A DNA stretch of 64,000 nucleotides from Apoda limacodes (GCA_946406115.1 OX291546.1:9789019-9853018), one strand, 5' to 3'; positions 33,566-48,500 are shown, counted from the first letter of the stretch. Program-made: numbers and translations. Notes: generated from the letters alone by a model not told the origin.

Positions 33566-36500
33566 AAAAAGAAAAAGAGTAGAATAGAAAAAAAGTATTA
33601 AGTTCCTAATTTCCCAATAACTTACATATTTTTAACATTTTTTTTTTATTAACAGATTGAGTATTTTAACGATTTTGGTCATATATAATTATTTTACATT
33701 GAGTACTGCAATCAATTAATCAAGGAATTATTTGCTGTTATATATTTTTATGTCCTCTTAATTTATGTTATTTATATTGTTAAAATATTTTTTCCTGTTT
33801 TAAAGTCTTAGTAGTAGGTGTTATGGCAGGCGTCTGCAACCTTTAAAAATAAATTATGAAGCAAGAACATACCTAACATCAAACAAATTCTTTAAAAAAG
33901 TAAAAATAATGATCAATTTTAAATTAAGCGATAAAATAAGAGAGACAATATAAATCTGTGACCTCGAATAATATCTTAATTTACTGTCATTTCAGAGCAG
34001 TATTTGAATTAATTCAAATCGAAATAAATTCCTGAAAAAAATGTTGCAAAGTCCCGTGGAAAATTTGTGAAAAGTTATGAATCTAAGGAATAGAATAGAA
34101 AGAAGTATCGGTTGGTCAAATTTTTGTATGCCTAAGTTAAGAAATCATTCCAAGCCTACATGTGTACCTTGAAAACATTTTGTAACCTGTCAGTTACTAG
34201 GAGTACCTACCTATATGACATGTTCGTTATGGTTAACTATTTAGTGCCTAACTTACGTACCTTTAGGTATTTGTCACCGAAAAAGGAAAAAATAAAATCT
34301 TGGTCCACGCACATATTTGTGTGCAGAAACAATTAAAACGTGCAACTTAAAACAAAAAACTATTACCGCCAGGCCAAGGCATAAGCAGAGAGCGGCTTGT
34401 CCTGCGTTTTTTTTAAATTCATTACGCGCTTGATAATTTCATCGTTAGTCAATAATTAAAGCAAGCTGCGCACTACTTGTGGTTAGAGCCGTGCGGTAAG
34501 ATCTCCACCTGTCGCATATGTTGACGACTTAAAAAAAGTACGTAGCTGTAACTATTGGACTATCGAGAAATGATGCGAGGAAAAAGCGTAGATGTATTTT
34601 TGTGATTACAACTCTCCGTATAAGCACCAGTGTCTACCAGTAATAATTATGATTACTTTTAGGTTAGATAGACGGTTTAGGCTTTACCGTACCTGTACCG
34701 TTCGTTGGCTGTGACGGAGAAATTGTTGAAGTCAAAATAAATCCGAGTAGATTTGTATTCTTAATATATACTCGAAACAGATGTCTTAAGACCCTCTTTT
34801 CTAATTATCCACGTAGTCTGCACTCAAAATCTTGCTAACACATGTTAAGGTTTTTTAATACCACTAAAGTATTTGTTAGCAAAGTGTCACTACTTGCGTA
34901 TTGCCGACCCTTTAAAAAAGTCTCCTCTTAGAATTCTGTACTTGTAAGATATTCTCAAACTAAAAGGGGTACTAGTGATGTCCTAGATGCAAAGAAATCT
35001 AAATGCGATGGCTTTGTCGATATAAGGTACCTACATATGTGTAAGATTTTAAGTCTTAGGTATTTATGCATGTAAAATATTAAGCATCTATATAACACCA
35101 TGACATCCCGGCAATGTGTATATATAATGTAGATATATCACAATAATAATAATATATTTATGCACATAAGTTCTTTATCGCCATTTTAGTTAAGTTAAGC
35201 GCTGAATTTTATAGACACCGCTGGAATTTTGTGAAACAGGATTTTTATATTTTTTATTGTTTCATTGTTCATGTTATTGTTTGTTCTCATAAAAATCGTT
35301 TTGTACATATTTCAAATAAAAATAATTAATTTTATTATTAATGTATACTTTATTTCTCACTTGGAATTACGCTTTAGGGATTCAAATTGTAATAAGCTTA
35401 AGGAATACTAAACGCCAACGGCATCGCGCGCACAGAATTGGCGTAGGATTTCTACGAACACTCCCGGATTATAATAAAAAAGTTGCAATAGCGGGCTCTA
35501 CCTGTGTTCATGCACGTGGAATTCAGTTATTCCTGCGTAAAATTTTATTTTTACGAAATAAAAAGTCTCCCACGTCCTTCTCTTCAATTATTCCTGTGCG
35601 AAGTTTTTATCACAATTGGATGCTCCGTTATAACCTGAAGCAAGGACAAACGAATAGACTTACTAAAGCCTTTATAATACACTAGCCTTTGCCTGCAGTT
35701 TCGCCCGCCCTAAATTCGGTTATGGGTGTAGGATTTAAACGGCAACTCATAAATTATAGAAAAAACCGACTCACACTTGACGTTTTTAATTAGCCTATTT
35801 CCTCCCCCGGGACTCCATCTCCATGATAAATCAGCCCGCAGTTACACCCGCCTTAATTCAGTTATCGGTGAAGGATTCCAACGGCAACTCTTCAATTATA
35901 GAAAAAACCGATTCACATTTGACACTACTGAAACTATTTCCATGCTTTCATCTTTATCAGTACAGCGGTTTAAGCGTGAAGAGGTAACAGACAGTCAAAC
36001 AGAGTTACTTTTGCATTTATAATACATGGATTGTAAAGTATATGCAGTGGCGTAGCTAGGTGATCAAAGGCTCTGGGGCAAAAAAGATTTTGGGCCCTAA
36101 CTAGTTAGATTTCATCAAGTAAAGATTTTTTCCTTATCAGCCTCATACGTGCTCACTGTCACCGAGGGTGATTTGGGCCATAGTCCACACCGGGCCCAGT
36201 GGGGATTGTGGACTTCACATACGTCTTCATATTTTTGGCGCATGCATTCCTGTCAATATTTTACTTCACCCAGTGATGTAAATAATCAATGTAGTTGAGA
36301 AATCAAGAAAAAAACTCATTGGTACACGCCGGGCTCGAACTTCCGCCACTCAGGGCACAAGGTGAAATCGAAATCCCTCGGCCACTATACTTTAAAGATG
36401 TAAAGCGAAAGTAGCTCAACACCTTCATTATTAACTATTTATCGTGCTAAATAAGTATTATGAATTATTAGTTTACCTGATTGATTATTTTCATTATAAA

Positions 36501-37649
36501 ATGAGCTCTTCACGGTGGACGGCTACTTTTCATACGTTTTTGTTAAATTCTCAAATATGCAGTCTCTCTTTTATATATAAGCTTGTGTAAATAATTAATG
36601 TTTCCAGTGCGGTAGATTTTTTAAGTTCATAAATTGGTTAAAAGAACTACTTAGTTATATATTTTAAAAAATATTGAGTTAAAAATCTACCGAACAGGGA
36701 ACACCAATCACCTTATCAAGCTGACAGTTAAATGAACATATGTATTTATTTAGCTTGATACCTACACAAATAAGAAGGAAAATATAGAGACAAAATATAT
36801 CAAAACATGGAGTCGAACGGTCCAAGCACCGTAGCCCTAATTTAATAAGGAATATTTTAGTTGTTAATTAAGAAAAAAATGTATTACCTATTACTTTAAC
36901 TAGAGCCTATTACTAGCTCTTCTGGCAGTATTCAACATTGTTTAGATTGTATTGACGATTCAGAGGTGATCTTAGAAAACTATTTGAATAAATATTGTTT
37001 GATTTGATTTTCCGAAGCAGTGGTAAATTTTTGCCACATATTAGTTTTAAGAGCGGTTGCGTAAGCCCAGGACACCCCTGTGCAAACGTGTCCAGCCTTA
37101 CGCGAGTTTAACATTTTTCACCCATCACAAAAAAGTGCACAACGCTGCTAAAGAAGTTTTCACTTCAAAAAGTGTTTCAGCGGCCTCTGCTTACGCGTGC
37201 CCGGAGAGGGTTCAACGAACTAAGTACGTAGCAATCCTTCTGTGCCTATTGGTGACATGAGCTAATATAAATGTATTCAAGCTTATTTACACGTTGTGAC
37301 TGCTACGGAAATATTACTTTGTATCAACGTTAATTCTGAACGAATGTACCGAATATAATACATCCCAACAAAAATTTCAAAACTGTTCAAATTGTCATTA
37401 ATAAAAAAAAACATAATTCCAAATATTTCTTTAATTAAAATTCGTATCACAATATTCACAGTGGATCATGGTAAGTATAGTCAATACTCTAAAGCGTATT
37501 AAAAATACAAAATTATTTTTTTGATTTAATAATATACTTACCTTATTATTTTTATGATCTATTTATTTTTAAAGTATTAGGTACCTTGTAGGTATAATTA
37601 TTACTTCTCTTATTTTGTTACCTTAAAGTCAAGAAAACTATGGTTTAGG
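33566..37649. other. Intergenic between torsin and the complete CTL gene, repeat-rich
   Basis: No gene supported. Fragments seen: 'actagcctttgcctgcagtt' type repeat with 'ggcaactcataaattatag' at 35683-35930; a 'gcgttggcccatagtccac'-like tail at about 36160-36240; a tRNA-like T-arm segment near 36325-36370; and the right end of the MITE-like family at 37100-37172. The 114-codon ORF at 35341-35685 is partly repeat-derived and shows no domain. Confidence 0.4.
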
Positions 37650-37915
37650 TTTAAAAAAAAAAAATATTTTTCGAGATTGCACACAAAGCGCCGTCTGGCC
37701 TTAAAGTAAGCAGAGCTTGCGTTATGGATACCAGAAAACCGATACAAGTACATATATGTTACTTTTTTTGGAAATACATACATATCATAAATAAATACAC
37801 CCAGATTCATGACAAACACAAATGTTTATTACATTAATGTTTGTCCAGTGCGGGTATCGAACCCACCCCTCTGCACAGCAGCCGGTCGCACTACCAACTA
37901 TGTTGTGACGGAGAA
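37650..37915 (-). mobile_element. tRNA-headed SINE, full-length copy
   Basis: Same family and orientation as 31065-31337; the box-B region near 37850 reads (minus strand) ggttcgatacccgcactgga. It lies just downstream of the complete CTL gene. Confidence 0.82.
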
Positions 37916-38297
37916 ATGATTAATAGGAACACTATAGTTTAATGACCCTGTTTTTATCTGATTGTGCATTTCGCTCTTTTTATAGTTTTCTTGATTTTAA
38001 GTTTACATAATGATACAAGTAAGAAAACAGGGTTTACGTTTTCATATAGCAATCAAGTCTATTTTTAGTATTTGGCTGTTTGTCTTATAACTATGTCATA
38101 TAAAAACTGGTAGTAAACATCTATTTTTTTAATTAATGTATATTGTATATTAAAAATACATACAAAACCAGATATACCTACAATAATAATTTACTCGAGA
38201 AATAGGTAATTGAATCAATAAAATTGAATAAAATCTATTAAAAATCATCACAACACGGTTTCATTGGACTTTAAATTTTTGGCACTTGAAACTATTT

Positions 38298-38395
38298 TCA
38301 TTCTTTCTTGTTCCTTTTACCAAGGATTTTCATAAGATTTTTCGACATAAAATATTTCTTTTCCGGAGAGCCGTCGTTCCTCTCACAATCTTCCA
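38298..38395 (-). CDS. Complete CTL gene, last exon
   Basis: Acceptor ctatttcag, completing a Leu codon, then EDCERNDGSPEKKYFMSKN, LMKILGKRNKKE and TGA. This is the conserved cytosolic tail of the family. The 27-bp tandem array begins within about 10 bp of the acceptor on its intron side. Confidence 0.92.
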
Positions 38396-41300
38396 CTGAA
38401 ATAGAAAAACATGTACAGATTAAAGAAACGCAAAAACATGTACAGATTAAAGAAACACAAAAACATGTACAGATTAAAGAAACGCAAAAACATGTACAGA
38501 TTAAAGAAACACAAAAACATGTACAGATTAAAGAAACGCAAAAACATGTACAGATTAAAGAAACACAAAAACATGTACAGATTAAAGAAACACAAAAACA
38601 TGTACAGATTAAAGAAACGCAAAAAAATGTACAGATTAAAGAAACGCAAAAACATGTACAGATTAAAGAAACGCAAAAACATGTACAGATTAAAGAAACG
38701 CCAAAACATGTACAGATTAAAGAAACGTAAAAACATGTACAGATTAAAGAAACACAAAAACATGTACAGATTAAAGAAACGCAAAACATGTACAGATTAT
38801 AGAAATGCAAAAACATGTACAGATTAAAGAAACGCAAAAACATGTACAGATTAAAAAAACGCAGACACAAAACAATGTTGATACTGCAACAAATACGGTA
38901 GAGTCGGGTAAAGCGGATGAATACTCTTACTTTAATTTTTATTTCCAAGTAGATTAAAATGTTATTTTTAGGGTTCCGTACATCAAAAGAAAAAAACTGG
39001 TTGCCTGTAAAGTCGGTATACGGGCGAAAGTTTTACGTGACAACTTGTGCCTTTCACTTTTTATGTCTGTCTCTCTCGCTCTTAGGCGGGCTAACCATGC
39101 CGCGTGCCTCTCACTCGCTCTCATTGTGAGCGCATAACGTGAGCGGAGCGTAACGCAGTTTCTTGAAGTGTCACCCGGCAAACCAATTTATAAGACGTTG
39201 TCACGTCAAAAAGGAACCCTTATACTTTGTTGTTCGTCTGTCTGTCAGGAACCTTTTTTTCAGGAACGCGTGTAGGTATAAAGTTGAAATTAAAGCAAAA
39301 ACTAAGGATTGCGGTCCCTTGGAGGTGTAAAAAAGAAAGCTTCTAAGTCAACGAAGCAAGGTCTTACATCACAAATACGGGGAAAATCTGAAATTTGTCA
39401 ATTTGTAGTTATAACACATTAAAAAAAACTTTGTCCGTCTGTCTGTCAAGACCCTTTTACTCAAGAACGCGTGGAGGTATCTAGTTGAAATTATTATCAA
39501 ATACTAAAAAAAACTCTCGCAATTCTGCACTGTTTTTCGTAAAATAAAAATACGTGATATTTGGTAAGACGCACCTCTACCCCAAGTGAGAGAGATTCTG
39601 CTTTAGATTTAGATATTGTTAAAATAAATAAGATGCTCTATCTCGATTTCATCTACATAAATGTTTTGATTTATCAAACTTTAAAATATCCGCTTTGCCC
39701 GTACTTCCCCAACCAAGATTTTTTTTTTAAATCAGTTTCCCTTCTCCTTGTTGCTGTCTAGTACAGAACGTAGGCAAGCTTGTCTATCTATAGTTTCCAC
39801 TATATGAGGAAAATCTTGGACCTTTCTCCAAGTAGGTATACGTTCATTTCAGCAGTAAAATTTCCGTGATATTAGAAATTCTTGTCACACTATTTTACCA
39901 ATTCTTGTATGAAAAATTTTACTCACTGTGTGATCCCCCCTTCCCCCTTAACGCGTGAAGTATATAAGGATTAAATAGACATAGTGCAATTAATCTGATA
40001 TAAATACAAAAAATAATAAAAACACGTTGGTAGTCTCTGAACAAATCACTACATCTGCATGCTCAGATACTATTTAATAAATTTCAGTAACATTCTATCA
40101 TGATCGAGAGATAGGCATTGCTAGTATCTACTATTAAAATAACACAAGAGTTTTTAATCGAGTTTTAATTAGGTAGTAATTTTGACACTGAAATCCGTTA
40201 CTATTAAGAATGTTTGGTAAGCTAGAATGACTGAAGCCTCTCTCCACAGGAGAAAGTGATGCTACGTACCATGTGGAATGTCTTTCAGTAAGAGGACGCT
40301 AAATAACAAAAGGTGTCCTTACAGAAACATAGGAAGAGCGTGTCAACAGCCATAGAGTACACGTTGAAGAATATCGTTGAAATGAGGTAGGTGGCGACAC
40401 TCAGTATGATGGCCGGCACGTAGTTGTGGTGAAGTTTCTCACCCTTGGTGTAGTCATACAACACCTGCCACTTTAATATATAGTAGACCGCGAAGCCAAC
40501 GCCAATCGATATCAATAGCTTCGACAGGAAGAATATTAGATCCATCACCTGTAAAAATAGAAGTGGATTTAATAAATAGTTACTATTACGAAAGGACAGA
40601 GGTACAAATACAGAAGTTAGATTAAGATAATAATCGACAAAAAGCAAATAGAGAGTATATTTCAGGTGTGGCAGCGAAGAGTTCGCTGTGTGTGCCCAGC
40701 TGGAACGCTAGCGATACCAGTAGGTGGAGAAAATCCATGAAAATATGTTCCTATAAATGTCTAGTACATGTTAATAAGTGATTTTTGATTCTGCTGGGTT
40801 TATTACTTATAAGTACATTTATAATCGTTTATAATTTATACGCGCCAATTTGCGTCAGAAGTTAGATCAGTTAGTCAGAGGCTCTTCTTAGATGCCTAAA
40901 GGCCACTGAGAAACGAGAATGCCCCAGATAAATCTGAAACTACATCACGACGACTTGAGAAAGGGTTAAAAAAAAAAAAATTTTGGACAACACACACAGC
41001 CTCATCTGGTCCTAAACTAAGCAAAGCTTGTACTGTGGATACCAGAAAACGGAAAAAAAATTGCAAAACACGAATCTCACCTTGTCCAAGACGACGACCC
41101 GGACGATGTTCCTCATGAGCAATGAGAACGCATCTCTGGCACTTGCACAGAAATTCTTCCCATGGACAGCGCACATTATGTACGCATTCTTATTGATGAA
41201 CTTGAGAAAAGACTCGAGGCACCAGAAGAAGCACTTGCAACAACACAGCAGGCAGCGCGTAAATGGGTTGTCGTATTTCTTCAGCTTGTGGTCAATGTAT

Positions 41301-42519
41301 TCCAGGATCACCCGGATCAAGCGCACGATGGCAATGATCAGCGACCCAAATGCGACAGTTCCCAAGTGATATCTGAAAATAAAAAACAATAAATTGCTTA
41401 TCACTTTGCTTTTGCTATGAAATTGCTACGTCTATCCCGATTTAAGTAAGAGAAGTGAAAGAGTATGTTTAAGGTAGAAACTAACCATTAGACCATGTTA
41501 TGAGTGTTAGAGATACAATACACAAAACATAACAGTTCATAATATATAGCACTTTGAAGATGGGACAGACAAACAGACGTCGTAGGCTAAGTAATAGGGA
41601 CCCTTAAAAGATAGCAGGGTCAGATAATCGGAAACTTTTTCCACGTAAAATACGTAACGCTGTCTAACCCACACATTTTTTCTGCTTCAAGTAAGTTATT
41701 AATAGTTGTCTAATTCCTGATTAAATGTTTTAACTTACCAATATATCAAATGAATATATCAATCCTTAGGCAAAGCAGTGTATTTAAACCATTTTTTTTG
41801 GTTTATTATACTGGGATATCATGGAGTCTATGTATCTTTTGCTACGATATATGGAGCTAAAATATTTTTTATGACTATTTCTAACTCTAAGGTATGCAAT
41901 TGCAAGAGTTTCCTCACCGCAGAGTTCTACAAATGCCAGCGGTCAGCGTGAAGAAGGGTAGATTTCGGCTCTTGTCGAAGGTCCAATACCAAGTGGAGAA
42001 GGTGCTGGCGAGCATCATGTCTGCTACGCCGCTGATGAAAAACATCGTCCAGAAGAAACCCAGCGCATTTACGACTGAAAGATATTAAGTTAAGATAGAA
42101 GGTATTTATTTACTTGATCGTAGTGGTGCAGTGGCAATGCGTTGAACTGCCAAGTCCAGGACTTTTCGATTCCCGGTATGGGTCCCGGTATTTATACATG
42201 TATAGGTATTGTAAAGTTGTTTCGTATCTGCTAATCTGTGCCTTATGAACAGCTTTATCCGTCACGTATTGTCGGAAAACCATAAATAAAGTAAAAAGTA
42301 GCCAAGAACCCCGATTTGACTGCACGTTGGTGTAAAGGAATTAATACCATCGTTGACCAACCACCCCGTCATGGGTGATTGCGGTCAATCAGCACCGGAA
42401 AGGGGTGTGTAAAAATTACTTTGCAAAAAGGTTATCAAATGTCACTTTTTATTGCTCATTCAATACAATCGAATTTACAAGCAATGGCCCGCCGCCACAA
42501 AGTTTGCGTCGAGCATGAA

Positions 42520-42558
<39 letters not shown>

Positions 42559-45500
42559 GTAAGAATATCATCATTATACATAAACATATTTTCTTCTAAG
42601 ACTTCAGGGAGTCATAAACGAAGAGAGATTATTTCTATGTATGTATATTTATATTGTATTTCTTACTTCTGTGAAGATTTTGTGTGTTTATAAGATTGAT
42701 GTACTAGGACTTTATTACTAGGAGTTGGATATGTAAATATATATACATATATATACTAACAGTGCATTATGTACATGTATGCGCCATCGCTGTCGAAGCC
42801 GGTAAAGTGGCACGTGGCGAGGCTACAGGGCATCAACGTGTCTTTGTCGTGGCAGTTCCGTGTGAATGTCACCGGGTCGCAGGCCACATAGTCCTAAACA
42901 AAAAAATAAAATATGTGTTTTAAAAACTGGCCAAGACAGCCTTATTTATAAGATTGAAGCCTAAATATTTAGAGAAAAAGTTCACTTTAAAATTAGTTTA
43001 AGAGCGTTACCTCTGCTAACTAGCAGCATCGCCTATTAATATTTTAAATTTCCTCTTTGTACAAAAAAATTGCTTCTACAGAAATATATAACTGGTTATA
43101 AGCAATTTGTAGACTTTTTTTATTGTTTCTAGGATAAATCTCAAAGTTGAAAAAAGCATATCTGCTAAAAGTGACCGTTTTTATAATGCTATCTTTAACT
43201 CGGAGAAATCTACGACGATCCAAGAAACAAAACATTTTTTCCAAAAATAGCTTATAACTAGTTGGGTATAATATATACTTCTGAAGATGCACTTTTTTTA
43301 ATTCGTTATGAAAAACAAGGTAATCATAAATGACTATTGGCGGCGCTAGTGGACGTCAGGAACCCCCTTAAATTATAAAAACACGAACATAACGTAGTTC
43401 AAGAAATTAACAGCTTGTAAAATTACATTTAGGTATACAGTTTTCTGACTCAAAGTCAAACTAATCTCAATAAAAAAAATCAAAACTACAGTCGCAGTAT
43501 TGAAATGGTGTGAACTTAGAGCGAAACTAGCGACGAAGGTCAGAATGTCAGAAAGGTTTGTGCTGTTTAGAAAACTAAAAACTTTGTTAAAAACGGGTGA
43601 AACAAATTGAAAAGCTAATAAATGTTTCGCAAAATATAGATAGAAATGGTACCAGAAAGAAATTAATTATAAAGAAAACCTTAAAAATCACAATAACACA
43701 GGGTTCTAAATAGGTAAATAAACACAAATTTTGTTCCACACTACATGCATTAACAAAACACACTTAGCTTCTTCTAATATTGCAAAATCCGTAAATTCTT
43801 ATTTATTTTTTGAGTATATCTACATTTTCTTAGCTCTGGAACTATTTTTGTTTGATTGATTGACGGCCTTGATTGAAACCTATATTGTGGAGAAATTAGG
43901 AAAAATAACAGCTTATTTAAAATACCTATGTGGTTACGTTTTCAAAGCGTTTTTAGAATAATCAGCGGGTTAATAAAACAAGTAAAACCCTCGCGGTACA
44001 TAAGGGTCACCGAACCGCCGGTTAGTATTCCACGAACTCTACTTTTAAAATTTTTATAAATTAGATCTTTCACATTGTTTACACTGCCTTATATGTCTTG
44101 TCAGCGTAAAAATAAAATTGTCGAACTCTCGATTCAAAATAGTTGGAAAATCAACTTTACCGGTCGATGAATGCAGACAACGAGTGAAAGTCATTTGGAA
44201 GATAGCCTAAGCAAGGGGCGATCATTACTCGACAGAAAGTAAAAGCTTACTCGAACGTAACGTAGCCTTTATATAAGTTCCTAACTACGTATAGTGTGTA
44301 TACCTCAGTATATGCAGTTCCGCAGACACAGTTGCCGTCTTGCTTGTAGTTGACGACGCGGAAAGCCGGGTTCCCGATGGAAAGGAGGTACATGAGCACC
44401 ACCACACCGTACGCGATCACAAAGCACTGAAACACCCACGGGAATATCGGAAAGAACACCGTCGACTTCACCGCGCACACCGCTCTGAAATAGAAAAATA
44501 ATTTTATAGTGTTTCACATTTAGAATGATAGTGCATTATGATATATAAGTTAGCAATGTTAGCCATTTCATTATACACGGGACAGGTTTGCAGCACGAGG
44601 CGCAAGGGGAGAATTGGATTATGAATCCATACTTACAAGTAGGTAACATCTTTTAACTACCAAAATTAATTACGATTAGGGTGAAAAATATGTTTAGACA
44701 AATGGCTGCTGTTCGGCCAGTGCGTTTTCTTTAACGACCGCGGCGCCACACTAAAAAAAGAAAATTGCGCGCCATTATGTATTCATGTTTAGGTCCATAG
44801 GTATTTAATTTTGTCTAAACAATGTATGAACATAAAAATAAACAATGAATTATAAACTTAGTTGATGCACGGTCAAGGGTCACATTAGTTTTAGTATAAG
44901 TAGCTGCGGAGTGCTCGGTGCTTAATACTAGCTGTGGTAATAGTTCCGGACTTCCGCCATCAACGGTGTTATAATTTTATAGGTAATAGGTACCTACCTA
45001 AAGAGTTGTGTCTTGTAATTATTTTCTATTCTTCGAGATTGTGACTCCTGGATTAAATTATACTACTGAATTTCATGGAATAACGAATTGAGATTATTCC
45101 GTATATAATATATAAATAACATCAGTGAATATAGTTCTCTTTAGTTTAGTTTAACTAAAAGATCTATAAATAAATAATTACTTCTGGTGTTTAGAAGTAC
45201 CTAATTTTAATATCTCAATTTATCTTTAAAAGTATTTTTTTTGAGATCACTTACATTTAGGATCTCAAACCATCCCTAGTAATCGGCAAGAGTCTACAGG
45301 AACTTGGTGGTCGGGGATGGAACTTAGCTCCAGCACAGGAGTGTTTCCGGAGAACAATTTACCACACAGGTCTATTCACCTAGCTATGTTCAACGTCATT
45401 TATAATTTTGTAGACTCGGGAAATGATACATGATAGCTCTGGGAAATTCGTGGAGGAACCCGTTGATCACGTGCGTCAGTGTGAGGGAATCCAGTTTTTA

Positions 45501-48500
45501 CTAGATTTCATGTAATTGTTTCCTACGTGGTTATAGAATTGGAAATGTTCGTCACGAGCAGATGCTAGACTAGGAAAATACAGGCAATAGTTGAAATTTG
45601 CCTTTTAACATTGATACTAAGATATTCTATGTCTTAGGAGTCTAGTATGACTTAGAAGTCTAGGATGTCTGCAGACTTTAGGAGAGAAGTATGATTGTGT
45701 AATAGGTATTATTTTAATAGGAGAATGAACATCCTATGTCTGAGTCCCGATGTGATATCTATGAGATGATCTGGAAATCTGTTTGATGGTTTGAAACTTA
45801 TAGCTTAGAAGCTCGTGGGATTAGGTTGTTACGATAGTTTTGAAGGCTGGACATATGGTTTGGTCCAGGAAGGACTTGGATGTTTGAAGTGCAGGGAGTC
45901 CAAGTTGTAGGGACCTTTTTAAGAAAACGATTTTCAGAAAACAATAAAAATTCAATAAATCTGAAAATACTTCAGCAAATTATAGAAGGTTGTTTAGGTA
46001 TTTTTAATTTACAGGAAAAAATGTTGTAGCTTTTATTTTCTTTTATTAAATATTTATTTTTACTTTATAAATAAATAAATATACTATATTTAATATATTT
46101 TATAGACACAACTCTACACACACACACACACATCTCTCACTACACATAACTCTACGTACACACATTTTACATTACACAAATAGAAATAAAGATTAGTAAA
46201 AAGAAATAAAGATTAGTGTTTACTATAATAAGAAGTGTGGAAGTGTACGTTAAACGTCAACACCAAGGATTGCAACTTTACTTTACCTTATCGTATATTT
46301 CAATGTTTTTGAAAATTTTTTCGGCGAGGGCGCCGATAGACGTCGAGCGGGGGCTCATACATTTTAGTCTACTTTGGCGGTCTATACTACTCTAATGTCT
46401 CTGCTAGAAAATTACAGTAACTATTCATACTTACTTACTACCTTCTTGAATAAGTGCGATTGCGATAGTAATCCGACTCCTTAGGAAGATGATGACCAGA
46501 ACATATATGAGGGTGATGACAGCCAGGGCAATGAGCAGCACCATCCAGGTCTCCTGCTTGGTGAAGATGGACTGTGTGTAACCCTTCAGGTTTGTCGTCT
46601 GGAGCATAGTGACAGGGTTATCTGCGTAGTACTTGTAATTTTGGTAGCATAGGTAGATAGCTGTAGGAAAAATACAGGTTAGTAACATAAGAGGAAACGT
46701 GAAAAAAAGGGGTACTACCAATGGCCTTCTAAGTAGGTCATCTGGTACCTGGTGGTCCGCAGAAAGTGGACACAGGTGGCTTAAGAGTGTCGTTGTGGAG
46801 ACATACAGCCATGAGTGCCCAAATTGCCTATAGCCTTGCCTAAACCTTTTGGCGATAGGATTTTTTTTTTATACGAGGTCTGCCCCTACGGCGATAGGGG
46901 AGATAATTTACGTTTGTATCATGACCAAATGAATAGATACTGAAGAGGAACTTACAGAAGCTAAGGAGTGCAACGAGTCCAACGAGGGAGGCCCAGACGA
47001 CGGGAGTCACAATCCAGCGCAGCAGCAGAACGTAGATGAAGCAGAGAGCCACGACAGCCACTAGCGCGCCCGCGAGGTACCAGCGAGATGCCACCAGGTC
47101 GTTCACGATTTCCGTAGACAACTGCGTTAGGTCAAAACTTGCAATTTTTGTCGTTATCTTGATTTGTCTTTTTGGACATGTTCAGTGTGAACTACAGATA
47201 TAGATATAATCCAGAGTATAGACCACGACTACGACATCTTGCCCGCTTCGTGTTGGCCAAAGTAATACGCAGACTTTTTTTGTCTGGTTATACCAAGTAG
47301 TTTTATATATATGCTGCCAGATTGCGGTGACCGTTTACCATCAGGTGAATTGTAAGGTTGTTTGCCACCTGAGTGATATAATAAATATAAATACTTTTGG
47401 ACATTTCACCAGCGCCGTCTGGTCCCAAAGTAAGCAAAGCTTTTGTAATGGATACCAATCAACGGATACAAATAAATATATATTACTTTTTTTTGTAAAT
47501 AGGTACATATCATACATAAATACACTTAGATTCAAGACAAATGTTTATCACATAAATGTTTGTCCAGTGCGGGAATCGAACCCTCACCCTCTGCACAGAA
47601 GCAGAACACAACGAACTAGGCTGTCATATTAAAACAAAACATATAATAACGTTTAATTTTGTAAAGTATCAAGATATGCTCTTAGGTTACTAACTTTATC
47701 GAATTAGCACACCATACCCTTTGCTCATTAGTTCATTTTAGGTAAAACTGTGCCAGAAATTGTTCAGGGCTAATAGAAATTTTTCACTGTCAGGGTAACT
47801 AGAACATCTGTTCCTAAAATATAATGAATTACAGTTACATACATGTTTACTTCAGTATTTATCTAGCCGGTTGATAAAACTATCTTTCAACCGAATAAAA
47901 ACGATTCAATATACTGTCATAGTTACCTGCAGTAAATATAACAGCATAATGTATGTTACCTAGCGAGGATATTGGTTTATATCACAAATTTCTAAAGATC
48001 ACTAGCGAAGTCCTAAACATGTGCTAAAATGATATATATTTAGGTATCAAAGCCATTCTTAAGGATTTTTTTTCTGTGGAAGATCGCCCAAGATTTTTAT
48101 TCCAGGTGGAACTTTCCACAAAACACCCACCACTCATAGATATGCCTATGGTACAAAACTACTACATTGAATTGGATATGATCATAATTCTTGTAAAAAA
48201 TATGTACTCTACCTGCTCAAACCTTATTAGATGACTGATTTGTGTTAAGAGCTCCGTTTCGTTAATTCCTATTTCCGCCATTTCTTTATGCAGTACCGTC
48301 ATTGCCACCGTCACGTTCGCGAAACACCTCTGAAGAACTGCTCCATACACCAACCATGCACATCCACCGAAGTGTTAGTTTTCATATTATAATTCAATCA
48401 TTACATTAAACTACGAACGAACATGAATAAGTCCAAAATACCATGATACAATTATTAATGTTTGGACATGTTTATACACTACAGTTAGATACCTAAGAAT

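Noticed and set aside
35341..36022. ORFs of 114 and 81 codons
   Set aside because: They overlap dispersed repeats of the 'tgcctgcagtttcgcccg' type and have no domain or splice support.
38308..38827. Long plus-strand ORFs encoding HVQIKET or MYRLKK repeats
   Set aside because: They are by-products of a 27-bp tandem repeat, open in several frames on both strands, lying in the last CTL intron; no independent coding evidence.
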